64,000 bases of DNA, from assembly GCA_951804985.1 (NCBI GenBank), contig OX638135.1:40632564-40696563 (forward strand). The letters run 5' to 3'. The notes below the pieces were generated by a model. The model was given only the letters and a program-made list of their open reading frames with translations, had not been told where the DNA came from and ran no database searches. This document shows, in pieces, positions 34,501 through 50,113 of this stretch. Both the position numbers and the translations under genes were made by a program. This stretch comes from Dryomyza anilis (lineage: Eukaryota > Arthropoda > Insecta > Diptera > Dryomyzidae). How positions within the stretch are numbered: the stretch's first letter is position 1; every line of letters begins with the position of its first letter.

Positions 34501-34987
34501 TTGACTTACAATGTAAGTTAAGAATATGATATACTCTACACCTATTCCAACAAATGAAAGTAATGAAGCAAAAATGGAGCCTCATTCGCCTTTCTCTTAC
34601 TCTGTAATGGAAGGCGAATGGGAATTCAGGATTTGTTTAATCCCTAAAATTATGCTACAATTTGTTTTTATAGAAAATAAAATTTTATTTCGAAAAATTA
34701 TCGAAAATGTCTGCTTTTATAAATATTTATAAATATCCTTTTTTGGGCATCCTTCTATTTTTATAGCTTCTGTAAATAAAAGAAAATAATTACTTTAAAG
34801 TTATATATAAAAGAATGTATATATTCTTACCAAAAATCGCTGTATGCCGTCGTTATTGCTATATTGAAAAATCATTAAAATTAGTTTTATTTTTGGCAAT
34901 CTGAATAAAATAAACAAAAAGATGATACACATTAAAGTTAATAGCAATATGAGCTTTACAATTTTCTATATTAATTATTTTACTTAC

Positions 34988-35081
34988 CAAATACGCGTTC
35001 AAAACAAGATTGCGTAAAAACGCGAGCGCAACATAATTTAAAGTAGCGGATTTCTTTCGTCATGGCATCGTAGGCGAAATT
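34988..35081 (-). pseudogene. exon-like segment with splice signals (left-arm copy)
   Basis: On the minus strand a 94-nt open block (NFAYDAMTKEIRYFKLCC...) sits between an ACATACAG acceptor-like site and a GTAAGT donor-like site. Further down, TTTATTTTATTCAG and GTAAGA around 34830-34890 and TTTATTTACAG near 34770 could frame more small exons, but the frames do not join without stops. I do not recognise the product. It could be a gene relic carried in the duplicated segment or chance. Confidence 0.25.
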
Positions 35082-37972
35082 CTGTATGTGTAGATACGAT
35101 TTAAAATGATATCAAATAAAACGAAAGCATTGTTCGGCACATTCGTACCACATTACGCCGTAAGGGGCAATTGTATGTAGATATTTTTTCATATTACGAT
35201 CAACTTACATTCAAAGTACTTTGAAATATCCTAAAATATCGTCACGAGCTCATTTATAATTTCCAAAAAGTACTTTGAAATCTTTACCGCTGGGATGCGT
35301 ATGATGTATCTGCTGTTGTTATCAATATTTCTTTGTCTGTAATATTCGCTCGTAAGCTTTCTTTTGCGAGGTTGCCATCTATTTGTTAGTGTGTCTGTCT
35401 GTCTGTTTAAAGTAACTAAGACCAATTTTCTAGATATTAAGGGATTATGTTCTTAGGTATCAAAAAAGTAACTAGTATAATTTTTTTGGATATGTAGATG
35501 TTTTTTTCTTTGGTATCAAAAAACGGCATGATATACATTGTATGCATGTTTGTGTTTTCGCGAACAGAACACTAAAGCACATGCAGGCAAGCAAGCGTCT
35601 GTGTATGTATGAAAGTTCAAGTTATAAATATAGAAAACACGATTTTAAATATGAATATTGGTATGGTTTCAGTTCGTAAACATTTTTTTGAATGAAATTG
35701 CTCATAAATATCAAATTGATTTATTTACATTGTTATCTAAATACTCTATACAATTTTTATGGGTAAGTGCGGTTTATACATCAACCAACAATTAGAGGCA
35801 GTAGAAGAGAAGAAATAGTATAAGGTAAGTAAACGGTTTCAGAATATAATAAAATAGCCACATATATTAAAATAAATAATAAAAATAAAATAAACCATTC
35901 AATTAAATTAAGTATTCAAACAAACCACTCATTTAATATAAAAAATACATATACATAGGTAAATAATAAAATTCTAAATACATAATAAATTACCTAATTT
36001 TTTTTTTATGTTAGCATAGAAATAATTGCTTTTACTTATTATTAATACCGACAGATAGATACCCGAACAAACAGATGGCGCTGACAGTGGAACAACGCGA
36101 AACAAAGCACAATAGCGAATGTAACAGACAAAGCAAGATCGAAAAACAACAGTAATGCTTGAACACATAGACAGCGACACGGCCACACGACGACAACTAG
36201 TTCTTCTCGACAAATGAAGTCGTCTTGTGAGCTACTTGATTACATTCAACGCGACAACGACAATCCTTTTCTCACCTCATTTTAAATGTTATATCGATAA
36301 AACACCATGGATTATATAAATTCATTCTTAAATTTATTCATTCTAATTATTTATCACCATAAATAACACAAAAAATGCACAAACAAATCTCAAAACTAAT
36401 ATATCGGTTGTCGCCTGTCAAATTAGAATTAAATCTATATTGGCGACCGCGACAATTGTCGCCAAGTCGTCATGTAGTCGTGCCGTAGCCAAAATATTCG
36501 TATCCATATAACTTCATTTTTTTTAAATTTTGACAAGTGTAGCAATGTCGTTGTCGCTTCAAATGTGTTTAAAGCATTATACGAATACGTGTTCTTTAAA
36601 TTTTGCGAAGAAAACAGTAGCGACATTTTTGAAACCTAAGACATCAATTCTGCATAATAAGAATATTTATACTTAGTTACAACTAAATGGATATTTGACA
36701 ACTTCTTAAAATTAAGAATTTTTCCGTTTAGCTGTATATCACTTAATATCACGTAATTTCTTCAATCACGTAATTTCTTGATTCCTACTGGATTTTAGAA
36801 TTTTTTTCCCTCCGTGTGGCAAAATTTAATCATTTAGATACAAATGTATATAAAAACTAATAATATGTAATAGAACTATATTGTTTCCAGAACATGGACA
36901 CAAAAGTGACCCGATATTCGTTGAAAACGGTTTCGGAATCAGATCGATAGATGAGCTGTATAAGCTGCATTGACATAGTCAGGATGAAAACGCTTCAGAA
37001 AAAAATATGTTCAATTCTGTACACAATGATGGTCATGGGTTGTAATGATTGTAGTTTTATTTTTTTGTTATTTTAATTGTTTTAAATTCGTATGGGCACA
37101 CGACGAACATATTACGAATGGGCGTTTGTCGTGCAGGTATAAACGAACAATTTGAAACTGTTTTTTGCATTTTTGTTATTATTTGAAGAACATTCACACA
37201 CACGACGAATGACTGCGAAAGTCGGCAGAAATACTTTAAAATCAACCCCAAGCAGATCCATGCACAAAAAATTTGGAAATCCAATGATGCTTAGTGGTGC
37301 TTCCATCTTCATCACCACCAAAAAAAATTTGACAAACACTTCTACAAGTATATATTTCTTGAAATTCTGTGCACCACTCTAGCTTTATATTTACTATACA
37401 TATGTATTTGTTTTATATTTCTAAATTCATTCATATAATTTTCCAAAACAATTAAATAATTTTCCAAAAAAATATATTTCTTAAATTAATTATCACAACA
37501 AAGTAAAATAAATACAGATTATAGTAAAATTATAAGCAGCATATGGACCAAAACGCAAAAAAAACAAATCACAGACTTTTTTTTCAAATTTCGCATGTTT
37601 TTTATTACTTGTAGTATGTACACATCCCAATGTAACGATCGACACAAATATCAACTCGAAATTCTTTCTTTGTATCGTGAATTTAGCATAGATTATTGGT
37701 TGCCTCCTGAAAAATAAAAATGAACATTTTGTATTCAATTAATTTTATTTTTTTCGTGTTATCCACTTTTCCTAGATATAGTTAAGAAAACTGAAAATAA
37801 CTAAATAAATTAATTGAAGAAAAAAATCTGATCAGCATTTTAAACGAAAAAGAATATGATCGCATTTTTTAAAGTAACAAACAAAAATTCCAAAAAGTCT
37901 TTTACACAAAATCCAGCACGTCAATATAAGTGAAAGACCTAATTTTCTTCGAGTAATTTTAGTAGTAATTAG

Positions 37973-38292
37973 GTAGCCGCGGTAGCTCAGTGGTTAGTGC
38001 GTTGGACTGCGAGCCGAAAGGTCCCCGGTTCAAGCCTGGACTGGGGCTAACAACATCTTTTCATAGAAACATTTTTCTATACCGCGCTACCTCTCGTCAG
38101 TAAATGGCAAACCTACGAGAGTAAAACCATTGCCTATGAAAAGCTCTCACCCGCCGTTCGGATTCGGCAATAAACTGTAGGTCCCACCACTTTGAGTACA
38201 AATATAACACGCACAGCTCAAAATGGTGAGAGAGCTCGGCCGAAGTTCTGTACAGGACTGTAGCGCCAAACTATTATTATATTTATTATTAT
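37973..38292 (+). mobile_element. tRNA-derived SINE (left-arm specific)
   Basis: The head reads like a tRNA: GCCGCGGTAGCTCAGTGGTT with a box A (TAGCTCAGTGG, 37983-37993) and a box B (GGTTCAAGCC, 38027-38036), i.e. an internal RNA polymerase III promoter. A body of about 240 bp follows, ending in ATTATTAT. It is flanked by TAATTTTAG at 37954-37962 and 38293-38301; ten extra bases lie between the left repeat and the head. The mirror position in the other arm (40583-40591) has a single uninterrupted TAATTTTAG, the empty site. It is not a working tRNA gene, since the anticodon stem is mismatched. Confidence 0.93.
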
Positions 38293-38449
38293 TAATTTTA
38301 GTCTATTTTTTAAAGATAATAAAAAATTAGCAGTATAATTATTAATGTCTGTGTACAGAACCAAAAAGAGTTTATAACGTAACAAATTTTTTTTTATCAA
38401 TAATCAAATATTAAAACAATTTTGATTTTCTAACCTAAAACATACTTTT

Positions 38450-38605
38450 GATGTTAAGGAAATCCTGAGCAAGGCTCTGAGAAACTAGAATTACATCGAC
38501 AAATTGCAAAGGTTGAAGAATTTTGAAGATTTCAAGAAACAAAGAGTATCTGCCCATAAGGAGCGGAGAAAGAAAAAGGAGAGAGAAGGCGAAAAGTATC
38601 TCTGA
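38450..38605 (+). pseudogene. coding-like fragment of unknown origin (left-arm copy)
   Basis: One frame reads DVKEILSKALRN, a TAG stop (38486-38488), then a highly charged stretch containing LKNFEDFKKQRVSAHKERRK and a stop at 38603. The composition (purine-rich, GC-richer than its flanks) is that of a real helical protein segment, but I cannot assign it. The inverted copy at 40279-40434 has the same stop. Probably a captured and dead gene piece. Confidence 0.3.
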
Positions 38606-38676
38606 TATTGCGTCGCTCCACCAAAATCAAGTGATTGATGGAGCCATCGTCACTATTAATACATCAAAACATGGAT

Positions 38677-39081
38677 ACGATTTATAATTTGTATCGCATT
38701 CCACTTTGTAATTAATTATACCTTACACCTGTGAGTTTGTGCTGATATTGTAACGGACCTTTGAAGGCGTGGCCGTTATGGAAAAGTATATATATTCTTG
38801 ATGAGCATCACCACCCGAGCCCGCTTAGCCATGTTCGTCTGCCTATCCGACTTCACGATAACTTGAGAAATACTGGTCAGAATGCGAAAAAATGATTCTG
38901 ATTACGAAAATGAGCTAAGGAACCAATAACTCGAAAAGTCTTCAAGAAGTAGTTATAAAATTGAAAACGTATTGATATAATTCTCATAAAAATATAAGTT
39001 ACAAAAATGGGCGTGATACGCCCACATTTTTATTATATGTGATAGTGTTCATCATAATTATGAACATTAAAGTTAGGTATA
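38677..39081 (+). repeat. 405-bp segment E, copy 1 (DINE-like sequence)
   Basis: It begins ACGATTTATAATTTGTATCG and ends GTTAGGTATA. It includes GAAGGCGTGGCCGTTATGG, AAGTATATATATTCTTGATG and TGGGCGTGATACGCCCA, wording common to fly dispersed repeats. The same 405 bp occur inverted at 39803-40207 and direct at 48001-48405, each time with a CACCGA element inserted at the terminal TA. Confidence 0.95.
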
Positions 39082-39802
<721 letters not shown>

Positions 39803-40278
39803 TATACCTAACTTTAATGTTCATAATTATGATGAACACTATCACATATAATAAAAATGTGGGCGTATCACGCCCATTTTTGTAACTTATATTTTTATGT
39901 GAATTATATCAATACGTTTTCAATTTTATAACTACTTCTTGAAGACTTTTCGAGTTATTGGTTCCTTAGCTCATTTTCGTAATCAGAATCATTTTTTCGC
40001 ATTCTGACCAGTATTTCTCAAGTTATCGTGAAGTCGGATAGGCAGACGAACATGGCTAAGCGGGCTCGGGTGGTGATGCTCATCAAGAATATATATACTT
40101 TTCCATAACGGCCACGCCTTCAAAGGTCCGTTACAATATCTGCACAAACTCACAGGTGTAAGGTATAATTAATTACAAAGTGGAATGCGATACAAATTAT
40201 AAATCGTATCCATGTTTTGATGTATTAATAGTGACGATGGCTCCATCAATCACTTGATTTTGGTGGAGCGACGAAATA

Positions 40279-40434
40279 TCAGAGATACTTTTCGCCTTCT
40301 CTCTCCTTTTTCTTTCTCCGCTCCTTATGGGCAGATACTCTTTGTTTCTTGAAATCTTCAAAATTCTTCAAACTTTGCAATTTGTCGATGTAATTCTAGT
40401 TTCTCAGAGCCTTGCTCAGGATTTCCTTAACATC
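40279..40434 (-). pseudogene. coding-like fragment of unknown origin (right-arm copy)
   Basis: Mirror of 38450-38605 with the same internal TAG. It differs by single bases only (for example LQSLKNFEDF instead of LQRLKNFEDF), so the stop predates the palindrome. Confidence 0.3.
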
Positions 40435-43400
40435 AAAAGTATGTTTTAGGTTAGAAAATCAAAATTGTTTTAATATTTGATTATTGATAAAAAAAAATTT
40501 GTTACGTTATAAACTCCTTTTGGTTCTGTACACAGACATTAATAATTATACTGCTAATTTTTTATTATCTTTAAAAAATAGACTAAAATTACTCGAAGAA
40601 AATTAGGTCTTTCACTTATATTGACGTGCTAGATTTTGTGTAAAAGACTTTTTGGAATTTTTGTTTGTTACTTTAAAAAATGCGATCATATTCTTTTTCG
40701 TTTAAAATGCTGATCAGATTTTTTTCTTCAATTAATTTATTTAGTTATTTTCAGTTTTCTTAACTATATCTAGGAAAAGTGGATAACACGAAAAAAAATA
40801 AAATTAATTGAATACAACGCACCTTTTTGTTTAGCGTTGTACTTTTGTTCATTTTTATTTTTCAGGAGGCAACCAATAATTTATGCTAAATTCACGATAC
40901 AAAGAAAGAATTTCGCGTTGATATTTGTGTCGATCGTTACATTGGGATGTGTACATACTACAAGTAATAAAAAACATGCGAAATTTGAAAAAAAAGACTG
41001 TGATTTGGTTTTTTTGCGTTTTGGTCCATATGCTGCTTATAATTTTACTATAATCTGTATTTATTTTACTTTGTTGTGATAATTAATTTAAGAAATATAT
41101 TTTTTTGGAAAATTATTTAATTGTTTTGGAAAATTATATGAATGAATTTAGAAATATAAAACAAATACATATGTATAGTAAATATAAAGCTAGAGTGGTG
41201 CACAGAATTTCAAGAAATATATACTTGTAGAAGTGTTTGTCAAAATTTTTTTGGTGGTGATGAAGATGGAAGCACCACTAAGCATCATTGGATTTCCAAA
41301 TTTTTTGTGCATGGATCTGCTTGGGGTTGATTTTAAAGTATTTCTGCCGACTTTCGCAGTCATTCGTCGTGTGTGTGAATGTTCTTCAAATAATAACAAA
41401 ATGCAAAAAACAGTTTCAAATTGTTCGTTTATACCTGCACGACAAACGCCCATTCGTAATATGTTCGTCGTGTGCCCATACGAATTTAAAACAATTAAAA
41501 TAACAAAAAAATAAAACTACAATCATTACAACCCATGACCATCATTGTGTACAGAATTGAACATATTTTTTTCTGAAGCGTTTTCATCCTGACTATGTCA
41601 ATGCAGCTTATACAGCTCATCTATCGATCTGATTCCGAAACCGTTTTCAACGAATATCGGGTCACTTTTGTGTCCATGTTCTGAAAACAATATAGTTCTA
41701 TTACATATTATTAGTTTTTATATACATTTGTATCTAAATGATTAAATTTTGCCACACGGAGGGAAAAAATTCTAAAATCCAGTAGGAATCAAGAAATTAC
41801 GTGATTGAAGAAATTACGTGATATACAGCTAAACGGAAAAATTCTTAATTTTAAGAAACATATCTATTTAGTTGTCAAATATCTATTTAGTTGTAACTAA
41901 GTATAAATATTCTTATTATGCAGAATTGATGTCTTAGGTTTCAAAAATGTCGCTACTGTTTTCTTCGCAAAATTTAAAGAACACGTATTCGTATAATGCT
42001 TTAAACACATTTGAAGCGACAACGACATTGCTACACTTGTCAAAATTAAAAAAAAATGAAGTTATATGGATACGAATATTTTGGCTACGGCACGACTACA
42101 TGACGACTTGGCGACAATTGTCGCGGTCGCCAATATAGATTTAATTCTAATTTGACAGGCGACAACCGATATATTAGTTTTGAGATTTGTTTGTGCATTT
42201 TTTGTGTTATTTATGGTGATAAATAATTAGAATGAATAAATTTAAGAATGAATTTATATAATCCATGGTGTTTTATCGATATAACATTTAAAATGAAGTG
42301 AGAAAAGGATTGTCGTTGTCGCGTTGAATGTAATCAAGTAGCTCACAAGACGACTTCATTTGTCGAGAAGAACTAGTTGTCGTCGTGTGGCCGTGTCGAT
42401 GTCTATGTGTTCAAGCATTACTGTTGTTTTTCGATCTTGCTTTGTCTGTTACATTCGCTATTGTGCTTTGTTTCGCGTTGTTCCACTGTCAGCGCCATCT
42501 GTTTGTTCGGGTATCTATCTGTCGGTATTAATAATAAGTAAAAGCAATTATTTCTATGCTAACATAAAAAAAAAAATTAGGTAATTTATTATGTATTTAG
42601 AATTTTATTATTTACCTATGTATATGTATTTTTTATATTAAATGAGTGGTTTGTTTGAATACTTAATTTAATTGAATGGTTTATTTTATTTTTATTATTT
42701 ATTTTAATATATGTGGCTATTTTATTATATTCTGAAACCGTTTACTTACCTTATACTATTTCTTCTCTTCTACTGCCTTTAATTGTTGGTTGATGTATAA
42801 ACCGCACTTACCCATAAAAATTGTATAGAGTATTTAGATTACAATGTAAATAAATCATTTTGATATTTATGCGCAATTTCATTCAAAAAAATGTTTACGA
42901 ACTGAAACCATACCAAAATTCATATTTAAAATCGTGTTTTCTATATTTATAACTTGAACTTTCATACATACACAGACGCTTGCTTGCCTGCATGTGCTTT
43001 AGTGTTCTGTTCGCGAAAACACAAACATGCATACAATGTATATCATGCCGTTTTTTGATACCAAAGAAAAAAAACATCTACATATCCAAAAAAATTATAC
43101 TAGTTACTTTTTTGATACCTAAGAACATAATCCCTTAATATCTAGAAAATTGGTCTTAGTTACTTTAAACAGACAGACAGACACACTAACAAATAGATGG
43201 CAACCTCGCAAAAGAAAGCTTACGAGCGAATATTACAGACAAAGAAATATTGATAACAACAGCGGTAAAGATTTCAAAGTACTTTTTGGAAATTATAAAT
43301 GAGCTCGTGACGATATTTTAGGATATTTCAAAGTACTTTGAATGTAAGTTGATCGTAATATGAAAAAATATCTACATACAATTGCCCCTTACGGCGTAAT

Positions 43401-43470
43401 GTGGTACGAATGTGCCGAACAATGCTTTCGTTTTATTTGATATCATTTTAAATCGTATCTACACATACAG

Positions 43471-43564
43471 AATTTCGCCTACGATGCCATGACGAAAGAA
43501 ATCCGCTACTTTAAATTATGTTGCGCTCGCGTTTTTACGCAATCTTGTTTTGAACGCGTATTTG
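43471..43564 (+). pseudogene. exon-like segment with splice signals (right-arm copy)
   Basis: Mirror of 34988-35081, read on the plus strand: ACACATACAG, 94 nt in one open frame (NFAYDAMTKEIRYFKL...), then GTAAGT. A second acceptor-like TTTATTTTATTCAG follows at about 43639-43652. The SINE at 43709 has landed in what would be the next exon. Product unknown. Confidence 0.25.
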
Positions 43565-43708
43565 GTAAGTAAAATAATTAATATAAAAAAATGTAAAGCT
43601 CATATTGCTATTAACTTTAATGTGTATCATCTTTTTGTTTATTTTATTCAGATTGCCAAAAATAAAACTAATTTTAATGATTTTTCAATATAGCAATAAC
43701 GACGGCAT

Positions 43709-44023
43709 GTAGCCGCGGTAGCTCAGTGGTTAGTGCGTTGGACTGCGAGCCGAAAGGTCCCCGGTTCAAGCCTGGACTGGGGCTAACAACATCTTTTCAT
43801 AGAAACATTTTTCTATACCGCGCTACCTCTCGGCAGTAAATGGCAAACCTCCGAGAGTAAAAACATTGCCTATGAAAAGCTCTCACCCGCCGTTCGGATT
43901 CGGCAATAAACTGTAGGTCCCACCACTTTGAGTACAAATATAACACACACAGCTCAAAATGGTGAGAGAGCTCGGCCGAAGTTCTATACAGAACTGTAGC
44001 GCCAAACTAGTAGTAGTAGTAGT
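43709..44023 (+). mobile_element. tRNA-derived SINE (right-arm specific)
   Basis: It belongs to the same family as 37973-38292, with the same box A and box B and about 97% identity. It ends in a (TAG)n tail instead of ATT repeats. It is flanked by a 14-bp target duplication, AATAACGACGGCAT at 43695-43708 and AATAACGACGGAAT at 44024-44037. The mirror site in the left arm (34844-34857) is a single copy, the empty site. Confidence 0.95.
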
Positions 44024-46642
44024 AATAACGACGGAATACAGCGATTTTTGGTAAGAATATATACATACTTTTATATATAATTTTAAAGTAATTATTTTCT
44101 TTTATTTACAGAAGCTATAAAAATAGAAGGATGCCCAAAAAAGGATATTTATAAATATTTATAAAAGCAGACATTTTCGATAATTTTTCGAAATAAAATT
44201 TTATTTTCTATAAAAACAAATTGTAGCATAATTTTAGGGATTAAACAAATCCTGAATTCCCATTCGCCTTCCATTACAGAGTAAGAGAAAGGCGAATGAG
44301 GCTCCATTTTTGCTTCATTACTTTCATTTGTTGGAATAGGTGTAGAGTATATCATATTCTTAACTTACATTGTAAGTCAAATAATGGATGATTTGTGTTC
44401 CAATGCCAGCATATTAATGTAATGAAGTAATCATGGATTACTTTGTGATCGTAGATTACTTTGTCATGGAAGGCGTAAGTCATCCCCTGCCTATGACACG
44501 TCTGGGTTAAGGTAATGCGGAAAGAGGATGTAGAATCGATGTGACTCGGGATACAAAATCATCGAGAGATCATCAATGATATAATGATGATTTTTACCGC
44601 CGGGATGATGAATTTCCCCCAGAGAATTTCCCGAAGAAGAAGACAGTCGAAGTAGGCTAAGGTTTTAAAGCAGCGAAGGGCATTTGCATGCATGCGTGCA
44701 TATGAGCTTTTTTGTATTGTATACGTATATAAAGAGCTTTCACGACCAGCGTTGCCAGAATGACGATTTTTGCACCCTTATGACGATTTGACGATTTTTC
44801 TTTTGCAATGACGTTTTTTTAATAATTTATATTATTATTTTTTTTTTAATTTGTGTTAGTGAACTGATTAGAAAATGTATTTTCTTTCAAAAGTTTAAAA
44901 AAATCTAAAAACTCATAGCTCCGATGGTAGAAACATAGAACGGATACTTTCCAAACAAAATTAAAATTATGATGTGATGCAGTAAGCTATTGTTGATTAT
45001 TTTTGTGGCGCTGATTCGAAAAATGTCAATAATTTTGTCCCATTAGCTCTTGTTTTTGAGATTAATCTTATTGAAAAATGTCCCATTATTTTGCACATCT
45101 TTTATTTTTAATTTTCCACACGCTGCAAAAAAAAGGGCTCTCCCAAACATAATTTTGCAGGCATTAACATAATTGACTGATAAATCATTTGTAAACAGGG
45201 TTGTATTGAGACTTGAACAGTGTTGTAATGAGTTCTGACGTACATTATAATATCCGGAATCATTTTAATGTTGCCCCTCCATTTTGAGGGGCAACATTTA
45301 ATGGAAACATAATAATTACAACATCCAAATAAATGGAGTATGTTCTAATGGAAACATAATGATTACAGCATCCAAATAAAACAAATATTTGAACCGAAAC
45401 ATAAATATGTTCAAAATAAAACATGATTTTGAACGCCGTGAATATAAATATGTTTCCAGTGAAACATATCAGTTGTTTCAGTTCAAAAAGTAGTATGTTT
45501 GTATAGAAATCAAGGATTGAAACCGTAACCGAAACCGATATCCGTTTAAAGCCGTTTCATTTTTAAGACCGTAACCGAAACCGTTATACGAAAATCAGAA
45601 ATAAACCGATATCTGGAGTTCCCAAAATAAACATTTTTGGTTGTACAAAAATTCACATGTTTTTTGAGAAACGATATTTCCAAAACAACGGTTTAAATTT
45701 GTTTTTTGTTTCATTAATCAAATTAACAACAAACCTCAAGCAACTCCAAGCAAAATTTTTATGTTAACAAATGATTCAAATTTTAATAATATTGTTTTTT
45801 TTTATTTATTTTATTAGTAAAATATATAGGGGAGCTTGGGGTAAAGTGGAACAAGTTTTGAAAAGTTCATTTGAATATTTTTAAAATTCTTTTAAAGGAT
45901 CAATTCAATAGAATACCATTTATAAGTGTTTTAATTGATTTTTGAGTGATTTTATAAAACAGCTCAATTTTGTATATAAACAAAACAATGGTAATGCAAA
46001 AAAAATTAAAGAAAAAGTTTCAAATTAAAAACATTCAGTAACTATTTAAGGAAATACGAAAAATGAAGTGCAAATTCGACAAGTTTAAACATTTCAAGTA
46101 GTGATGATCATACATTTCTTGACCAACTAGATCAGGATTTTCTTGTAAGAACAAGATAAGAACAAGAGCAAGTGCAAGACTAACACTGTAAGAAATGCAA
46201 GAAAAGCAAGACTCTTGCGTTGTTTTATCATTTTTATGTATTTATTATGTTTTTAAGGTAATAATGAAATTTAAAAGAATTCATAATATTACTAAATATT
46301 GAACAACAAGTAACAATGGAAAGCGTGCAAAATATTTATGAACGTGAACATTAATGAAGGTATGTGTTTTTTTCCAAGACTAAAGAATATAAGAATCTTA
46401 AAAATAAGGTCTGTGAAGCACTTTTAAAGCGGTAAATAGCTTTAAAAGTGCTTCAAAAGTCGCTTCAAAAAGATAAAATAGACAAAACAATATTTTGACC
46501 TCTTACCTCTTTTACCTCTTATTTTTGTTTTAATTTTATACATAGTTTTTTCATGATTTTACAAAAAATCTTTAAGTTTTCTTAAGTTATAGAATATGCA
46601 CATAGAACGTGCATTATTTAATTTAAGTTATAAAACAAAACA

Positions 46643-47200
<558 letters not shown>

Positions 47201-48000
47201 TATAGATAAAAATTATTTACAAAATTATTATTTTTTTTTTATGTTTCAAACATTTGGCTATAACGGAATAAAATACGTTCTCGTTTTCAGATAACTTATG
47301 GCTTTTCTGATCCACGGTTATTTCTAACTTTCGTTTTATTCAAATTAATACAAGCCAAAGTGCGTTAGCATTTAGCCGATGAATTTGGAAGAACATCTAC
47401 TCGATCAACAATTCCCATGAACAACGGAAATTCCGTAGATCCGTCGAGGTATCATCCAAAACTGTCTCGTTTTTATAATTTTTTTTTTTTTTGTATATTG
47501 AACTCCTCGTGGACGATATCGATATCAAAACAAAACAAAAAACAAAACAAAAATTTGAAGTAGACAGGGTCCACAAAATTAAGTATCCTGAGATCTTTGA
47601 AACTGCGTTCTATAAATGAAAACAGTTTTTAAATATGCTCCGAAATTGTCAATACTAGCAATTAGAATGTTACGGTTCAAGCAAGTCAACTCTGCTGTGA
47701 CAACAGGTCCCAGTTGTATTCTACATAACGGCTCAGATTATTATTAATATTTTTATCAGCATTGTCATGTTAAAAAAACACGTGGAAAAGAAGTACATAT
47801 TGTGTGAAACTAAAAATAAAACCAGTTGGGAAGGTTAGATCACATGGGAAATTTTAAAGTAGGGACATTATATAGTATGTGTTATTATGATAGTTAGGAT
47901 TATCAAAAATAAAGTCGGTCTAAGCCGACTATAAATACCCTACACATATATGTGGTTACCATTCAAAGTGGTATAGAGGTCACCAGGTTATACGAGTCCT

Positions 48001-48405
48001 ACGATTTATAATTTGTATCGCATTCCACTTTGTAATTAATTATACCTTACACCTGTGAGTTTGTGCAGATTTTGTAACGGCCCTTAGAAGGCGTGGCCGT
48101 TATGGAAAAGTATATATATTCTTGATGAGCATCACCACCCGAGCCCGCTTAGCCATGTTCGTCTGCCTATCCGACTTCACGATAACTTGAGAAATACTGG
48201 TCAGAATGCGAAAAAATGATTCTGATTACGAAAATGAGCTAAGGAACCAATAACTCGAAAATTCATCAAGAAGTAGTTATAAAATTGATAACGTATTGAT
48301 ATAATTCACATAAAAATATAAGTTACAAAAATGGGCGTGATACGCCCACATTTTTATTATATATGATAGTGTTCATCATAATTATGAACATTAAAGTTAG
48401 GTATA
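48001..48405 (+). repeat. 405-bp segment E, copy 3
   Basis: It is the direct copy of 38677-39081, joined at 48000/48001 to the end of the right arm. The junction reads GAGTCCT|ACGATTTATAA and shares at most one base with the two source sequences. The element at 48406 is inserted at its terminal TA, as in the other copies. Confidence 0.95.
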
Positions 48406-49512
<1,107 letters not shown>

Positions 49513-49514
49513 TA

Positions 49515-50113
49515 GGGGAAAGTTCTGTAAGTTCGACATAGTTTTGTATTTTGTCTATAACATTTTGTGTGCAAACAATTTAGTGAAATAATATATACTG
49601 CATTTAATAAGCTATCTTTTATAGAAGAAACTTTTATGGTTACATAAAAATTAAAAAAAATACAGCCTACTTCCTGAAGAACAAAAAAAAAAAATACAAA
49701 AAAAAATTGGTCCGTAGGTTGGGCCACCACGAAAAATCGTTAAAAATCTTTCAAAAAAGACCGAAAATGAATTATTTTAATTATATTATCGTTTCTCAAC
49801 CAATCTGTATAATTTTTCATTTAATAGAACTTGCAAAATCGAGAACTAGTGATGATTATTTATTATGAAATTTTATACGTAAATGTGAACCGAAAACCAT
49901 AAATTGAAAAATTATTCAAAATTAACTAAAAATGTTTTGATCTCACACTCTATATAAAAAAAATCACAATTAAACTTGCGTTTGAGCAATTATTTGCAAA
50001 GAAAAACTTTGTGAGTGCTTCTAATAATGAGAAAATGGGTGGCCCAACCTACGTACCTTGAGTGACTCAAGCTACGTATTTATTAAATTTTGAGAAAAAT
50101 ACTACATATTTTG
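49515..50113. other. spacer, nothing assigned
   Basis: AT-rich DNA. AACTAGTGATGAT at about 49845 resembles the inner ends of the 29.5-32.7 kb element, so a fragment of it may be present. The minus-strand frame at 49401-49730 lies partly in the TIR element and shows no motif. Confidence 0.4.

Larger units (their letters stand above)
31452..39081 (+). repeat. left arm of the 16.5-kb palindrome
   Basis: Starting at AGGACTCGTATAACC (31452), the sequence reappears inverted at 39803-48000, ending GAGTCCT at 48000. Sampled blocks differ at about 1-2% of bases. Differences include a SINE present only here (37973-38292), a SINE only in the other arm, an extra 550 bp in the other arm (about 46643-47200), a short extra segment in the other arm near 47420, and a 20-bp duplication in the other arm near 41870. 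Content is noncoding and transposon-derived, with an exon-like piece (34988-35081) and a coding-like fragment (38450-38605). The segment 37100-37800 is itself related to the CACCGAAAAA element family. Confidence 0.95.
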
